Of a stretch of 64,000 bases of DNA, positions 36,013 to 44,863 are shown in pieces. The position numbers and the translations under genes were made by a program. Position 1 is the first letter of the stretch; each line of letters begins with the position of its first letter. This stretch comes from Gulosibacter sediminis. GTDB lineage: Bacteria > Actinomycetota > Actinomycetes > Actinomycetales > Microbacteriaceae. The notes under the pieces were generated by a model that saw nothing but the letters and a program-made list of their open reading frames with translations, was not told where the DNA came from and did not search any database. The stretch is from NCBI RefSeq assembly GCF_023370115.1, contig NZ_CP097160.1, positions 1,798,001 to 1,862,000 on the forward strand. The letters are read 5' to 3'.

Positions 36013-37590
36013 GCGGCGGAAGGCGACCTCGCCGGCGACAATGGTCGCCTCGACCTGGGTGGTCCAGAGCGTCGACGGGTCGCTATCGAACGGGTCGGCG
36101 TCGACCGCGATGAAGTCGCAGAACTTGCCCACCTCGAGCGTGCCGGTCTCGTGCTCGAGTCCGGCGGCGGATGCGCTGCCAAGCGAGTGCGCGCGCAGCG
36201 CCTCGCGCACCGAGATGCGCTCCTCGGGCTCACGGCCACCGGCGGGCTCACCGTCGCGACGCTGCCGCGTCACCGCGGCGTGGATCGCGAAGAACGGATT
36301 CGCGGGCTCGACCGGCGCATCCGAGCCGAACGCGAGCGTCACGCCGCGGTCGAGCAGGCTGCGCCACGGGTAATGCTGCGTCGCCCGCCCGCCGAGCAGC
36401 TGCACGCTGAGCGGATAGTCGGTGGTGCAGTGCGTCGGTTGCATCGACGCGACCACCCCGAGCGCAGCGATGCGGTCGACGTCGCGCGGCTTGAGGTGCT
36501 GCGCGTGCTCGAGCCGCAGTCGCAGGCCGGCGGCTCGCGCCGCATCCGCGACCTCCTCGAACACGTCGAGCACGCGCGTGTTCGCGCGGTCGCCGATCGC
36601 GTGCACCGCGACGGCGATGCCGGCGTCGACCGCGCGCCGGGTCAGCGCACGCAGCTCGGTGTCGTCGGTCACGGCGATGCCGGCGTTGCCGGGTTCGCCC
36701 TCGAAGTCCTCGTGCAGGTGGGCGGTGTGTGGGCCGAGCGCGCCGTCCGAGAACAGCTTCACTGCGCCGCGGGTGAGCCATTCGTCGCCGTCGTAGCTGC
36801 GCCAGCCGTCGGCGATCGCGCCCTCGAGTTCCTCGTCGCGGAGCATCTTGTGCACGCGGATGCGCAGGCGCCCCTCGCGCTGCAGCTGCAGGTAGGCGTC
36901 GCCCACCTCGAGATCGTCGATGTCGGTGAGGTGCACGAGGCCCAGCGCGAGCAGCTCATCCTGTTGCTCGTCGAGGAGGTCGGCGAGTTGCTCGGGCGTC
37001 GCGCCCGTGACGTGTTCGCCGACAAGGTCGGCCGCGCCCTCGAGCAGCAGGCCGGTCGCGCGGCCCGTGCCGTCGCGCACGATGCGGCCGCCGTCGGGAT
37101 CGTCCGTGGCCTCGGTCACGCCGGCGAGCTCGAGCGCGGCGGTGTTCGCCCACGCAGCGTGGCCGTCGATCGTGCTGAGCAGTACTGGCCGCGCGCCGAA
37201 GATGGTGTCGAGGTCGCGGCGGTCGGGGGCGCCGTCGGTCCACGGGTTCGCGTTCCACGCGCCGCCGATCACCCACGCGTCGCCCGGATGCTCGTCCGCC
37301 CACTCGCGCAGCAGCTCGAGGGTCTCGGCGTACGACTCGGTGTCGCGTAGGTCGGGGCCGAGCCGTTCCAGCACGCGCGCGCCCGAGTGGATGTGCGCGT
37401 CGTGGAACGCGGGCAGGACCGCCGCGCCCGGCAGCTCGACGAGCTCGGCGTTGGGCCCCGCGAACTCGCGCGCCGCATCCGCCTCGCCGACGAACACGAT
37501 GCGGCCGTCGCGGGCAACGATCGCCCCGTCGATGGGCGCCTCGGCGGCCAGGGTGTGAATGTGCGGATGGCGGAACAGCGTTGTGGTCAT
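36010..37590 (-). CDS. Amidohydrolase family protein (YtcJ-like, amidohydrolase 3)
   Basis: 526-residue metal-dependent hydrolase with a TIM barrel flanked by a beta sandwich. Seen: metal motif FHDAHIHSG near residue 60, WVIGGAWNANPW, VHAIGDRANTRVLDVFEEV, LRLEHAQHLKPRDVDRIAALGV, and FGSDAPVEPANPFFAIHAAVTRQ with the conserved aspartate. Substrate unknown, as for most of the family. Divergent from a PadR gene across 97 bp that contains a palindrome, so it may be in that regulon. Confidence 0.88.
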   Translation of the reverse strand: MTTTLFRHPHIHTLAAEAPIDGAIVARDGRIVFVGEADAAREFAGPNAELVELPGAAVLPAFHDAHIHSGARVLERLGPDLRDTESYAETLELLREWADEHPGDAWVIGGAWNANPWTDGAPDRRDLDTIFGARPVLLSTIDGHAAWANTAALELAGVTEATDDPDGGRIVRDGTGRATGLLLEGAADLVGEHVTGATPEQLADLLDEQQDELLALGLVHLTDIDDLEVGDAYLQLQREGRLRIRVHKMLRDEELEGAIADGWRSYDGDEWLTRGAVKLFSDGALGPHTAHLHEDFEGEPGNAGIAVTDDTELRALTRRAVDAGIAVAVHAIGDRANTRVLDVFEEVADAARAAGLRLRLEHAQHLKPRDVDRIAALGVVASMQPTHCTTDYPLSVQLLGGRATQHYPWRSLLDRGVTLAFGSDAPVEPANPFFAIHAAVTRQRRDGEPAGGREPEERISVREALRAHSLGSASAAGLEHETGTLEVGKFCDFIAVDADPFDSDPSTLWTTQVEATIVAGEVAFRR

Positions 37591-37652
37591 GGGCGCCTCA
37601 CTTTCTCGCGTCTCAGGCTAGCCGGGCGGCTCGCTTTCCTGAGAATTCGATT

Positions 37653-37672
37653 TATAGGTGCATTGTCCTATA
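37653..37672. promoter_or_regulatory. Candidate PadR operator
   Basis: TATAGG-tgcattgt-CCTATA, perfect 6-bp arms in an AT-rich patch 15 bp before the PadR start and in the shared promoter region with the divergent amidohydrolase. Confidence 0.5.
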
Positions 37673-37687
37673 GATGCGCAGTAGGCT

Positions 37688-38224
37688 ATGAGCGTGGAAC
37701 TTCAGCACGCGATTCTCGGACTCCTCTCACTCCGACCGATGAGCGGGTACGACCTCGGCCGCGCCTTCGCAGGCTCGGTCGCGCACTTCTGGCACGCCGA
37801 CCAGTCGCAGATCTACCGCACCCTCGGCCGCCTCGACAAGGCGGGCCTCATCGACACCACGCTCATCCCCCAGACCGGCAAGCCCGACCGCAAGGAACAC
37901 ACGATCACCGACGCCGGCCGCGACGAGCTCGAGCGCTGGCTGCGCAGCCCGCTCGAGACCGAGCAGGCGAAGGAGCCGTTCCTCGCACGCCTCTTCTTCG
38001 CCGCGCCCCTTGGCGCACAGGCGGTGCTCGCCCTCCTCGACGAACGCCGCGCGCAGGCCGAAGACCTCATCGCGAGCCTGCGCGCGATCCCCACCCACGG
38101 CGACGACCTCGCCGCCCGACTCCGCACCGCCACCCTCCGCAACGGCATCGCCCAGGCGGAGGCCGAACTCACCTGGCTCAACGAACTCACCATCGAACTC
38201 ACGAACGACGGGACCAGCGCATGA
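37688..38224 (+). CDS. PadR family transcriptional regulator
   Basis: 178 residues: winged helix (LQHAILGLLSLRPMSGYDLGRAF, QIYRTLGRLDKAGLIDT, DRKEHTITDAGRDELERWL) plus a C-terminal dimerising helix. ATG 37688 is used; GTG 37694 is better spaced from AGTAGG and is a real alternative. Its stop overlaps the hydrolase start (ATGA), so the two are translationally coupled. Confidence 0.9.
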   Translation: MSVELQHAILGLLSLRPMSGYDLGRAFAGSVAHFWHADQSQIYRTLGRLDKAGLIDTTLIPQTGKPDRKEHTITDAGRDELERWLRSPLETEQAKEPFLARLFFAAPLGAQAVLALLDERRAQAEDLIASLRAIPTHGDDLAARLRTATLRNGIAQAEAELTWLNELTIELTNDGTSA

Positions 38225-39006
38225 CGGACACGACCGAACTCACCACCTTCCCGCTCGAACACGGCACGCCCGCCGGCGAAACCATCGTGCTGCTGCACGG
38301 CGGCAACGTCGGGGCCTGGATGTGGCAGCCGCAGGTCGAGCGCCTGCCCGACCGCCACCTACTCACCCCAGACCTGCCCGGCTACTGCGCCCGCGCGGGC
38401 GAGCCGTGGCGCGGCCTCGCGGGCAGCGCCGACGACATCGCCGACCTGATCCGCGCCCGCGCCGTCGACGGCCGCGCGCACGTCGTCGGGCTCTCGCTCG
38501 GCGGCTTCGTGGCCACGCAGCTCGCGTGGCGCCACCCCGAGCTCGTCCGCTCGATCACGATCACCGGCTCGGCACTCGACGGCTACTCGTGGCTCGAGCG
38601 CACGCTGATCAAGCCCCAGCTGCCCCTGTGGCGCAAGCGCTGGTACTGGGCCGCGCAGGCGCGCTTCTTCGGCATCTTGAAGACCGAGCAAGAGGCCTTC
38701 GTCGACGTCGCGACCGCGCCGACCGCCGACACGAACGCGCGGATGTTTGCCGAGGTCACGGCCGGTGCCCTGCCGCCGACGCCGACCCCGTTCACGGGCC
38801 CGTTCCTCGCCGCGAGCGGCAGCCGCGAGACCGGCTCGATTCGCCGCGCGTTCGGCCCGCTGCGCGCCGTGGTGCCGCAGCTGCAGACCTGGGTTGTCCC
38901 GGGCATGCACCACCCGTGGAACCAGCAGGACCCGGAACTGTTCACCCGCATGGTCCTCGGCATCGCGGATACGGGGGTGTGGCGCGGCGAGCCGTCCACG
39001 CGCTGA
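38221..39006 (+). CDS. Alpha/beta hydrolase
   Basis: 261 residues. Oxyanion motif LLHGGNVGAWMW, nucleophile elbow GLSLGGF, aspartate region around PFLAASGSRETG and a late histidine in VPGMHHPWN. Coupled to PadR. The last 65 bp overlap the 3' end of comEC on the other strand. Substrate unknown. Confidence 0.88.
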   Translation: MTDTTELTTFPLEHGTPAGETIVLLHGGNVGAWMWQPQVERLPDRHLLTPDLPGYCARAGEPWRGLAGSADDIADLIRARAVDGRAHVVGLSLGGFVATQLAWRHPELVRSITITGSALDGYSWLERTLIKPQLPLWRKRWYWAAQARFFGILKTEQEAFVDVATAPTADTNARMFAEVTAGALPPTPTPFTGPFLAASGSRETGSIRRAFGPLRAVVPQLQTWVVPGMHHPWNQQDPELFTRMVLGIADTGVWRGEPSTR

Positions 39007-41317
39007 CCGCCCCGTCGACCTCGAACACCGCGATCGAGCCCGACTCGTCGGTGCGCAGCCACGGGATGCCCGCCGCGCGCAGCAGCGACAGCGCCGCGTC
39101 GGTCGGGTGCCCGTAGCCGTTGTCGGCGCCGACCGAGATAAGTGCGAGCCGCGCCCCGGTGCGCTCGTAGAGCTCGGCGAGCTGATCGCTCGAGCCGTGA
39201 TGCGACATCTTCACAACGTCGACCGGCACCAGGTCGAGGTCGAGCTGCGCCTGCGCCTCCTCGCCGAGATCCCCAAGAAAGAGGATGCGCAGGCACGAAA
39301 CGCGGCAGCTCGCGGCCGGGTCGACCCGCACCGTGAGGCTCGAATCGTTGCCCTCGAGGGTCGACGGCGCTCCCCCGTCGCCCCGGCGCGGGCCGAGTGC
39401 CGTGACCACAACATCCCCGAGCGCGAGCGTGTCGCCGGCCCCGACGAAGCGCACGGGGATGCCGGCGGCGTCGAGCCGCGCCGTGAGCGACTCGCCCCGT
39501 GCCTCCTCGGTGTCGGGCAGCCACACCTCGCTGACGGGTACCGAGAGCTCGCCCGCGGCGCCGACGTGGTCGCGGTCGAAGTGACTCACGAGCAGCACGT
39601 CGAGCCGCGCGACCCCGAACTCGTCGAGGCAGGCCGCGAGCGCGGCAGGGTCGTCGCCCGTGTCGACGAGCGCGGTCGCGTCGCCCGCGCGCAGCAGCAG
39701 CGCGTCGCCCTGCCCGATGTCGCAGGCGACGAGCCGCCACGCCTCCGGGAGGTCGCGCAGGCGCACGGCGAGGCGCCCGACCGTGCCCGCGACGACCACG
39801 AGCAGCGCCACGACGAGCACGACCGACGTCACCCGCTGCAACCGCCGCCACCGCACACCCCGACCCCGCCGCACGACGATGACGATGCCGACGCAGGTGC
39901 AGATAAAGGAGAGCGCTCCCACCCCGCCACCGAGCCACGGCACCGACGCCGCGGGCAGCACCGTCACGGTCTCGGCGATGAGTCCAATCCACTGCGCCGG
40001 CAGCCAGCTCACCCACGCGAGCGCGACACCGAGCGGCGGCAGCGCGAGCCCGACGAGGCAGGCGATGAGCCCGACGATCGTGGCGAGCGGCGCCGCCGGG
40101 GCCGCGAGCAGGTTCGCGACGACGCCGTAGAGCGGCAGGCTCGGCTCGAGTAGCAGCAGGATGGGCTGGCACGCGAGCTGCGCAACGAGCGGCACCGCGA
40201 TGAGCAGCGAGATCGGCGGCGGCAGCCAGCGCGAGAGCCACCCGGCGAGTGGGCCCGTGCCGAGCAGCAGCCCCGCGGTCGCCGCGGTCGAGAGGGCGAA
40301 GCCGTAGTCGTGGCTCAGCCACGGGTCGGCGGCGAGCAGCACGAGCACCGCGAGCGCGAGCACCGGCACCCCGGCGATCGGCCGGGCGAGCGCATCCAAG
40401 GCGATGACGATGAGCGCCATCGCGCTTGCGCGAATCACCGAGCCCTGCGGCGTCACGAGCAGCACGAACCCCGCGAGGCCCGCGCTCGCGACGGCGGCGC
40501 GCACCGCCCGCGACCAGCCGACGAGCCGCCCGATGCCGATGAGCGCGGCGACAATGATGGCGATGTTCGAGCCGCTCACCGCGGTCAAGTGGCTGAGTGA
40601 GCTCACCTTCATCGCGGTGTCGAGGTCGTCATCGACGAGCGATTCGTCGCCGACCGCGAGGCCGGGTACGAGCATCGCGCCCGGCGCCGGGAGCGCGCCG
40701 GCGATCTCGACGAAGCGCTCGCGCACGCCGTTCGAGAGCTGGAGCACCGGATGCGGCACACCTGTCACCTCGACCTCGCCGCGCCCGAACGCGAGCGCCA
40801 CGACATCGTCGCCGTCCTCGGCCGCGACGAGCTTCGCGTCGAGCCGCAGCCCCGTGCCGATCGGCTGCGCGTCGAGCTCGGGCGGCGTGAACAGCAGCAG
40901 CGGCGCACCGTCGAGTGAAGTCGCGCTCGCCGAGTAAAAGTTGCCACGCACCCCCTCGCGCGGCGGGCTCGTCGTCACGACCTCGAGGGTGAGCGACGCG
41001 TCGCGCTCGAGCGCCTCCGCGAGCTCCGCCGGGATGCGCCCGGCCGCCGTCACCGCCGCGAGCCCGGCCGTCAGCACGCCCGCGATCGCCGCGAGCGCGA
41101 GCGTCGCGCCGAGTCCGCGCCAGCGCATCCCGCCCCGCCAGGCCCACCCGAGTGCCGCCGCCGAAACCACCGCGAGCCCGAGCGCGATCGGCCACGCGGC
41201 GCCCGACCACTGCGTCGCGCACCACGCCGCGAGCCAGCCGACCGCGGCCGGCGCAAGCAGGCGGTAGTCGGGCGGCGCCGGAGCATCCCGCGCCGGAGCC
41301 TCGCTCGCGGCGCTCAT
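38942..41317 (-). CDS. comEC: ComEC/Rec2-type DNA-uptake channel protein
   Basis: 791 residues. N-terminal DUF4131-type region with two helices, a central competence domain (HLTAVSGSNIAIIVAAL, about ten helices), and a C-terminal metallo-beta-lactamase-like nuclease domain (VACDIGQGDALLLRAGDATALVDTG, SHFDRDHVG, MSHHGSSDQLAELY). Complete, so natural DNA uptake is possible. Start overlaps the comEA stop by 4 nt. Its 3' end overlaps the convergent hydrolase by 65 bp. Confidence 0.95.
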   Translation of the reverse strand: MSAASEAPARDAPAPPDYRLLAPAAVGWLAAWCATQWSGAAWPIALGLAVVSAAALGWAWRGGMRWRGLGATLALAAIAGVLTAGLAAVTAAGRIPAELAEALERDASLTLEVVTTSPPREGVRGNFYSASATSLDGAPLLLFTPPELDAQPIGTGLRLDAKLVAAEDGDDVVALAFGRGEVEVTGVPHPVLQLSNGVRERFVEIAGALPAPGAMLVPGLAVGDESLVDDDLDTAMKVSSLSHLTAVSGSNIAIIVAALIGIGRLVGWSRAVRAAVASAGLAGFVLLVTPQGSVIRASAMALIVIALDALARPIAGVPVLALAVLVLLAADPWLSHDYGFALSTAATAGLLLGTGPLAGWLSRWLPPPISLLIAVPLVAQLACQPILLLLEPSLPLYGVVANLLAAPAAPLATIVGLIACLVGLALPPLGVALAWVSWLPAQWIGLIAETVTVLPAASVPWLGGGVGALSFICTCVGIVIVVRRGRGVRWRRLQRVTSVVLVVALLVVVAGTVGRLAVRLRDLPEAWRLVACDIGQGDALLLRAGDATALVDTGDDPAALAACLDEFGVARLDVLLVSHFDRDHVGAAGELSVPVSEVWLPDTEEARGESLTARLDAAGIPVRFVGAGDTLALGDVVVTALGPRRGDGGAPSTLEGNDSSLTVRVDPAASCRVSCLRILFLGDLGEEAQAQLDLDLVPVDVVKMSHHGSSDQLAELYERTGARLALISVGADNGYGHPTDAALSLLRAAGIPWLRTDESGSIAVFEVDGAVSAWTARRATPPYPRCRGPCG

Positions 41318-42192
41318 ACGGTGACGAGCTCCTTCAAGCCGTCGAAGGTCGCGTCGCCGATGCCCGCGACATCCTTGAGCTGGTCGATGCTCGTGAAGCC
41401 ACCGTGCTGCTCGCGATAGTCGATGATGCGCTGCGACATCGCCGGGCCGATGCGCGGCAGCGTCTCGAGCTCGGTCGCGCTCGCGGTGTTGAGGTTGATG
41501 AGGCCGCCCGAGCTGCCACTGCCGCCGCCACTCACCGAACCGCCGCCACCGTCCGAGCTTCCGGCGGGCGGCGCCTCGCCGGGCTCGGGCACGTAGATCT
41601 GTTCGCCGTCGACGAGCGGGCGTGCGAAGTTAAGCTGCTCGGCGTCGGCCGCGTCGGTGACGCCACCCGCGGCCTCGATCGCGTCGATCACGCGGTCGCC
41701 GGCCGCGAGTTCGTAGACGCCGGGCGCGTTGACGGCGCCGGCGACGTGCACGAGCACGGTGCCCGCCTCGGATGCGCCGGGCTCGGCCACGACGCCGGGC
41801 TCGCCACTGCCCGTGGCCGCGGGCGTCGCCGCGTCGCCGAGCTCATCGAGGGCGGGGATCGCGTTCGCCCGCGGCTGCAGCGCGATCGCGAGCACGACGA
41901 TCGCACAGACCACGAGCGCGAGCACGACGACGGCGCCGAGGCCGAGCTTCCACCGCGGCCGCTGGGGCGCGGCAAAGAGTTGGTCGAGCTCGTTGTCGGT
42001 GAGGAGCGGGGAGGGTTTGTCCAGCCGCTCGGCGCGCTCTTCGGCCGCCTCCCGCTCGACGGGCTCCTCCGCCTCCGCATACGCATCTTCGGGCGGCTCC
42101 CCCGGCGGCGCGAACTCCTCGAGCCCGGCCCAGGGCACGCGGAGCCATTCGTCGTCGGGAACCGGGGCTGCGGAAGGAGATTTGGGGCGCAC
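41314..42192 (-). CDS. comEA: ComEA family DNA-binding competence protein
   Basis: 292 residues: cytoplasmic acidic N-terminus (~80), one transmembrane helix (LGAVVVLALVVCAIVVLAIAL), SLBB-type domain (VLVHVAGAVNAPGVYELAAGDRV), Gly/Ser linker, and a C-terminal helix-hairpin-helix pair (LINLNTASATELETLPRIGPAMSQRIIDYR). Receives incoming DNA for ComEC. GTG start. Confidence 0.93.
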   Translation of the reverse strand: MRPKSPSAAPVPDDEWLRVPWAGLEEFAPPGEPPEDAYAEAEEPVEREAAEERAERLDKPSPLLTDNELDQLFAAPQRPRWKLGLGAVVVLALVVCAIVVLAIALQPRANAIPALDELGDAATPAATGSGEPGVVAEPGASEAGTVLVHVAGAVNAPGVYELAAGDRVIDAIEAAGGVTDAADAEQLNFARPLVDGEQIYVPEPGEAPPAGSSDGGGGSVSGGGSGSSGGLINLNTASATELETLPRIGPAMSQRIIDYREQHGGFTSIDQLKDVAGIGDATFDGLKELVTV

Positions 42193-42237
42193 GCGCGGCA
42201 GGCTAGCCAGCGCATCCGGCCCCCGACCGCCAACGAA

Positions 42238-42275
42238 GCAGCGCCTGTGGAAACTCGCGTTTCCACAGGCGCTGC
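42238..42275 (-). terminator. Terminator of the sugar ABC operon
   Basis: Perfect 16-bp stem GCAGCGCCTGTGGAAA / complement, 6-nt loop, 32 bp beyond the binding-protein stop, followed on the minus strand by TTCGTT. Confidence 0.8.
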
Positions 42276-42306
42276 GGGAGTCAGTCGGCTAAGCCAAGGC
42301 TGAAGA

Positions 42307-43419
42307 TTAGCCCTCGGTGAGCGGTGCCAGGTTCGGGTCGTCGGCGTACACCTCGGCGGCGTTGTCCTTCGTCACGATGACCGGGTCAAGCAGAACGGAC
42401 GGCACCTCGGTGCTGCCGTTGTCCATCGGCTCGGTCGTGGGGGTCTCGCCCTGCTGGAGCTGCTGGATGAGCTCGATCGTGTCGGCCACGAGCTTGCGCG
42501 TGTCCTTGCTGATCGTCGAGTACTGCTGGCCAGCCATGATCGACTTCACCGACTCAACCTCCGAGTCCTGACCGGTCACAACCGGGGTCTCGAGGCCGGC
42601 GTCGCTCGCCGAGGCGAGGATCGCGCGAGCGAGGGTGTCATTCGGCGACAGCACACCGTGCAGCTCGGTGCCGTCCGAGTAGTTCTGCTGGATCAGGTTG
42701 TCCATGCGCTCCTGCGCGTTCTCAGCCAGCCAGTCCTGCGTCGCCGTCTGCGCGATCTCGGTCTGACCCGACACCACGTTGAGCGTGCCGTCGTCGATGA
42801 GCGGCTGGAGCACGCTCATCGCGCCCTCGAAGAACACCGGGGCGTTCGAGTCATCGGGCGAACCCGAGAACAACTCGATGTTGTACGAATCCTGCTCGCC
42901 GAAGCGCTCCTTCATGCCGTCAATCAGAGCCTGGCCCTGCAGCTCGCCAACCTTGTAGTTGTCGAAGGCGATGTAGTAGTCGACGTTCGGGGTGTCCTGA
43001 ATCAGGCGGTCGTAGGCGATGACGGTGATGCCAGCGTCCTTCGCGGCCTGCAGCTGCGAACCGAGCTGCGAGGTGTCAGCGGCACCGATGACGATCACCT
43101 GCGCGCCGTTCTGAATCATCGTCTCGATCTGCGCCTGCTGGTCCTGCACGGCCGAGGCCGAGCCAGCGTACTGGACGTCGTCGGTGAAGCCAGCCTCCTG
43201 CAGCCCGTCGACGAACAGGTCACCGGCAAGCACCCAGTTCTCACTGGTCTTGTCGGGCAGCGCCACACCGATGCGGGCATCTGCGTCGATGGCCGCGGCG
43301 GGTGCGTCGGTCGAGTCGCCCGATGAGGCCGGGTCGCCACCACGGCCTGTGCTGCAGCCGGCGAGCAGCAAGCCCGCCACCGCTGCCAGCGCGACGGCGC
43401 CAAACAGTTTCTTCTTCAT
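42307..43419 (-). CDS. Sugar-binding lipoprotein of a ChvE/multiple-monosaccharide ABC transporter
   Basis: 370 residues. Signal peptide with lipobox LLAGC, cysteine 22, then a Ser/Gly linker and a periplasmic-binding-protein type 1 fold (IGVALPDKTSENWVLAGDLF, ALIDGMKERFG, TPVVTGQDSEVESVKSIMAGQQYSTISKDT). Matches the ChvE/MmsE group that binds xylose, glucose, arabinose or galactose. ATG 43419 with AAGGAA. Placed last in its operon, after ATPase and permease; relatives usually have it first. Confidence 0.92.
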   Translation of the reverse strand: MKKKLFGAVALAAVAGLLLAGCSTGRGGDPASSGDSTDAPAAAIDADARIGVALPDKTSENWVLAGDLFVDGLQEAGFTDDVQYAGSASAVQDQQAQIETMIQNGAQVIVIGAADTSQLGSQLQAAKDAGITVIAYDRLIQDTPNVDYYIAFDNYKVGELQGQALIDGMKERFGEQDSYNIELFSGSPDDSNAPVFFEGAMSVLQPLIDDGTLNVVSGQTEIAQTATQDWLAENAQERMDNLIQQNYSDGTELHGVLSPNDTLARAILASASDAGLETPVVTGQDSEVESVKSIMAGQQYSTISKDTRKLVADTIELIQQLQQGETPTTEPMDNGSTEVPSVLLDPVIVTKDNAAEVYADDPNLAPLTEG

Positions 43420-43448
43420 GGGGTTTTCCTTCTTCTCAGGGTGTCCAA

Positions 43449-43469
43449 CCTCGACTGTCGTTGTCGAGG
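43449..43469 (-). other. Intercistronic stem-loop before the binding-protein gene
   Basis: CCTCGAC-n7-GTCGAGG in the 73-bp gap between permease and binding protein; may stabilise the downstream segment for higher expression. Confidence 0.4.
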
Positions 43470-43492
43470 ATGTGCGGGATGGAGTTGTTGAG

Positions 43493-44863
43493 TTAGGTGG
43501 TGGACTTCGGGTCGGATGCGGCAACTGAGTCGGATTTGGCGGCGAGCGGGTCGGTCGGGTCGGCCGGTTGTGCCTCGCCCGTGGTCGCCTCGAGCTCGAC
43601 GGCCGCCTGTTTCGCCTTCATCTTCGCCATCATCGTGCCGATGATCGACGGGCCGCCGGCGCGCTTGTTCATGACGTCAATACCGACGGCGACGAGCAGC
43701 ACGAGGCCCTTGATGATCTGCATGCGGTCGGTCGAGACACCGATGAGCTGCAGGCCGTTGTTGAGCACGGCCATGACGAGACCACCAATGACCGAGCCCA
43801 TCACGGTACCGACACCACCGGCGACCGCGGCGCCACCGATGAACACACCGGCGATGGCGTCGAGCTCCCAGCCCGTGCCGTCGGCGGGGCCGGCCGCGCC
43901 AGCGCGGGCTGCCCAGAGCATCCCGGCAATACCGGCGAGCGTCGACATGTTCATCATGACGAAGAAGTCGGTGCGGCGGTCGTTCACGCCCGACAGCTGC
44001 GCGGCGCGGCGGTTACCGCCCACTGCGTAGATGTGGCGGCCGGTGCGGGTGCGCGAGGTGATGAACGCGTAGAACATGATCAGCACGGCGAGGATGATGC
44101 CCGAGATCGGGAAGCTCGTGCCGAGGCGGCCGGAGGCGAACAGCAGGGTCGCGTAGATCACGATCGCGACGAGGATCGCCGTGCGGGTGATCGTCACCCA
44201 GCTCGGTTCGAGCACCGCCTCCATGTTCTTGCGCTTCGCGCGGTTACGCACCTGGCTGTAGATGATCGCCGCGATGATGATCGCGCCGAGCAGCAGCGTG
44301 AGGTTGTTGAAGCCGGTGTAGGGGCCAACCTCGGGCATGAAGCCGTAGAGCGCCTGCTTGAACTCGTCGGGCACGGCCACCGTCTGTGCCTGGCCGACCC
44401 ACTGCTGCGCGCCACGCCAGATGAGCATGCCCGCGAGCGTCACGATGAACGCGGGGACGCCGACGTAGGCCACCCAGAAGCCCTGGAACGCACCGATCGC
44501 GGCGCCGAGGAGGATGCCGAGCAGGATGCCGCCCCACCAGGGCAGGCCCCAGTCGCGCATCGATGTCGCGACCACGATGCCGACGAACGCGGCGACCGAG
44601 CCGACCGACAGGTCGATGTGGCCGGCGATGATCACCATCACCATGCCGACTGAGAGCAGCAGGATGAACGAGTAGGCCTGCACCAGGTTGATCGCGTTGC
44701 CCGGCGAGAGCGTCGTACCGCCAGTCCAGACCTGGAAGATGAGGATGATCGCGACGAGCGCGAAGAGGATGCCGAGCTTCTTCAGCGATCCCCGCTGGCC
44801 GAAGATCTGCCAGACGTCGCCGAATCGGAATCCGCGCTTTTCGGTCGAGTTGTCGGCCATCAT
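43493..44863 (-). CDS. Sugar ABC transporter permease (MmsB/GguB-like)
   Basis: 456 residues, about ten helices. Family pieces: SFILLLSVGMVMVIIAGHIDLSVGSVAAFVG, YVGVPAFIVTLAGMLIWRG, IYAVGGNRRAAQLSGVNDRR. The C-terminal ~45 residues are a hydrophilic Ala/Glu/Asp-rich tail. Overlaps the ATPase stop by 4 nt. Confidence 0.93.
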   Translation of the reverse strand: MMADNSTEKRGFRFGDVWQIFGQRGSLKKLGILFALVAIILIFQVWTGGTTLSPGNAINLVQAYSFILLLSVGMVMVIIAGHIDLSVGSVAAFVGIVVATSMRDWGLPWWGGILLGILLGAAIGAFQGFWVAYVGVPAFIVTLAGMLIWRGAQQWVGQAQTVAVPDEFKQALYGFMPEVGPYTGFNNLTLLLGAIIIAAIIYSQVRNRAKRKNMEAVLEPSWVTITRTAILVAIVIYATLLFASGRLGTSFPISGIILAVLIMFYAFITSRTRTGRHIYAVGGNRRAAQLSGVNDRRTDFFVMMNMSTLAGIAGMLWAARAGAAGPADGTGWELDAIAGVFIGGAAVAGGVGTVMGSVIGGLVMAVLNNGLQLIGVSTDRMQIIKGLVLLVAVGIDVMNKRAGGPSIIGTMMAKMKAKQAAVELEATTGEAQPADPTDPLAAKSDSVAASDPKSTT

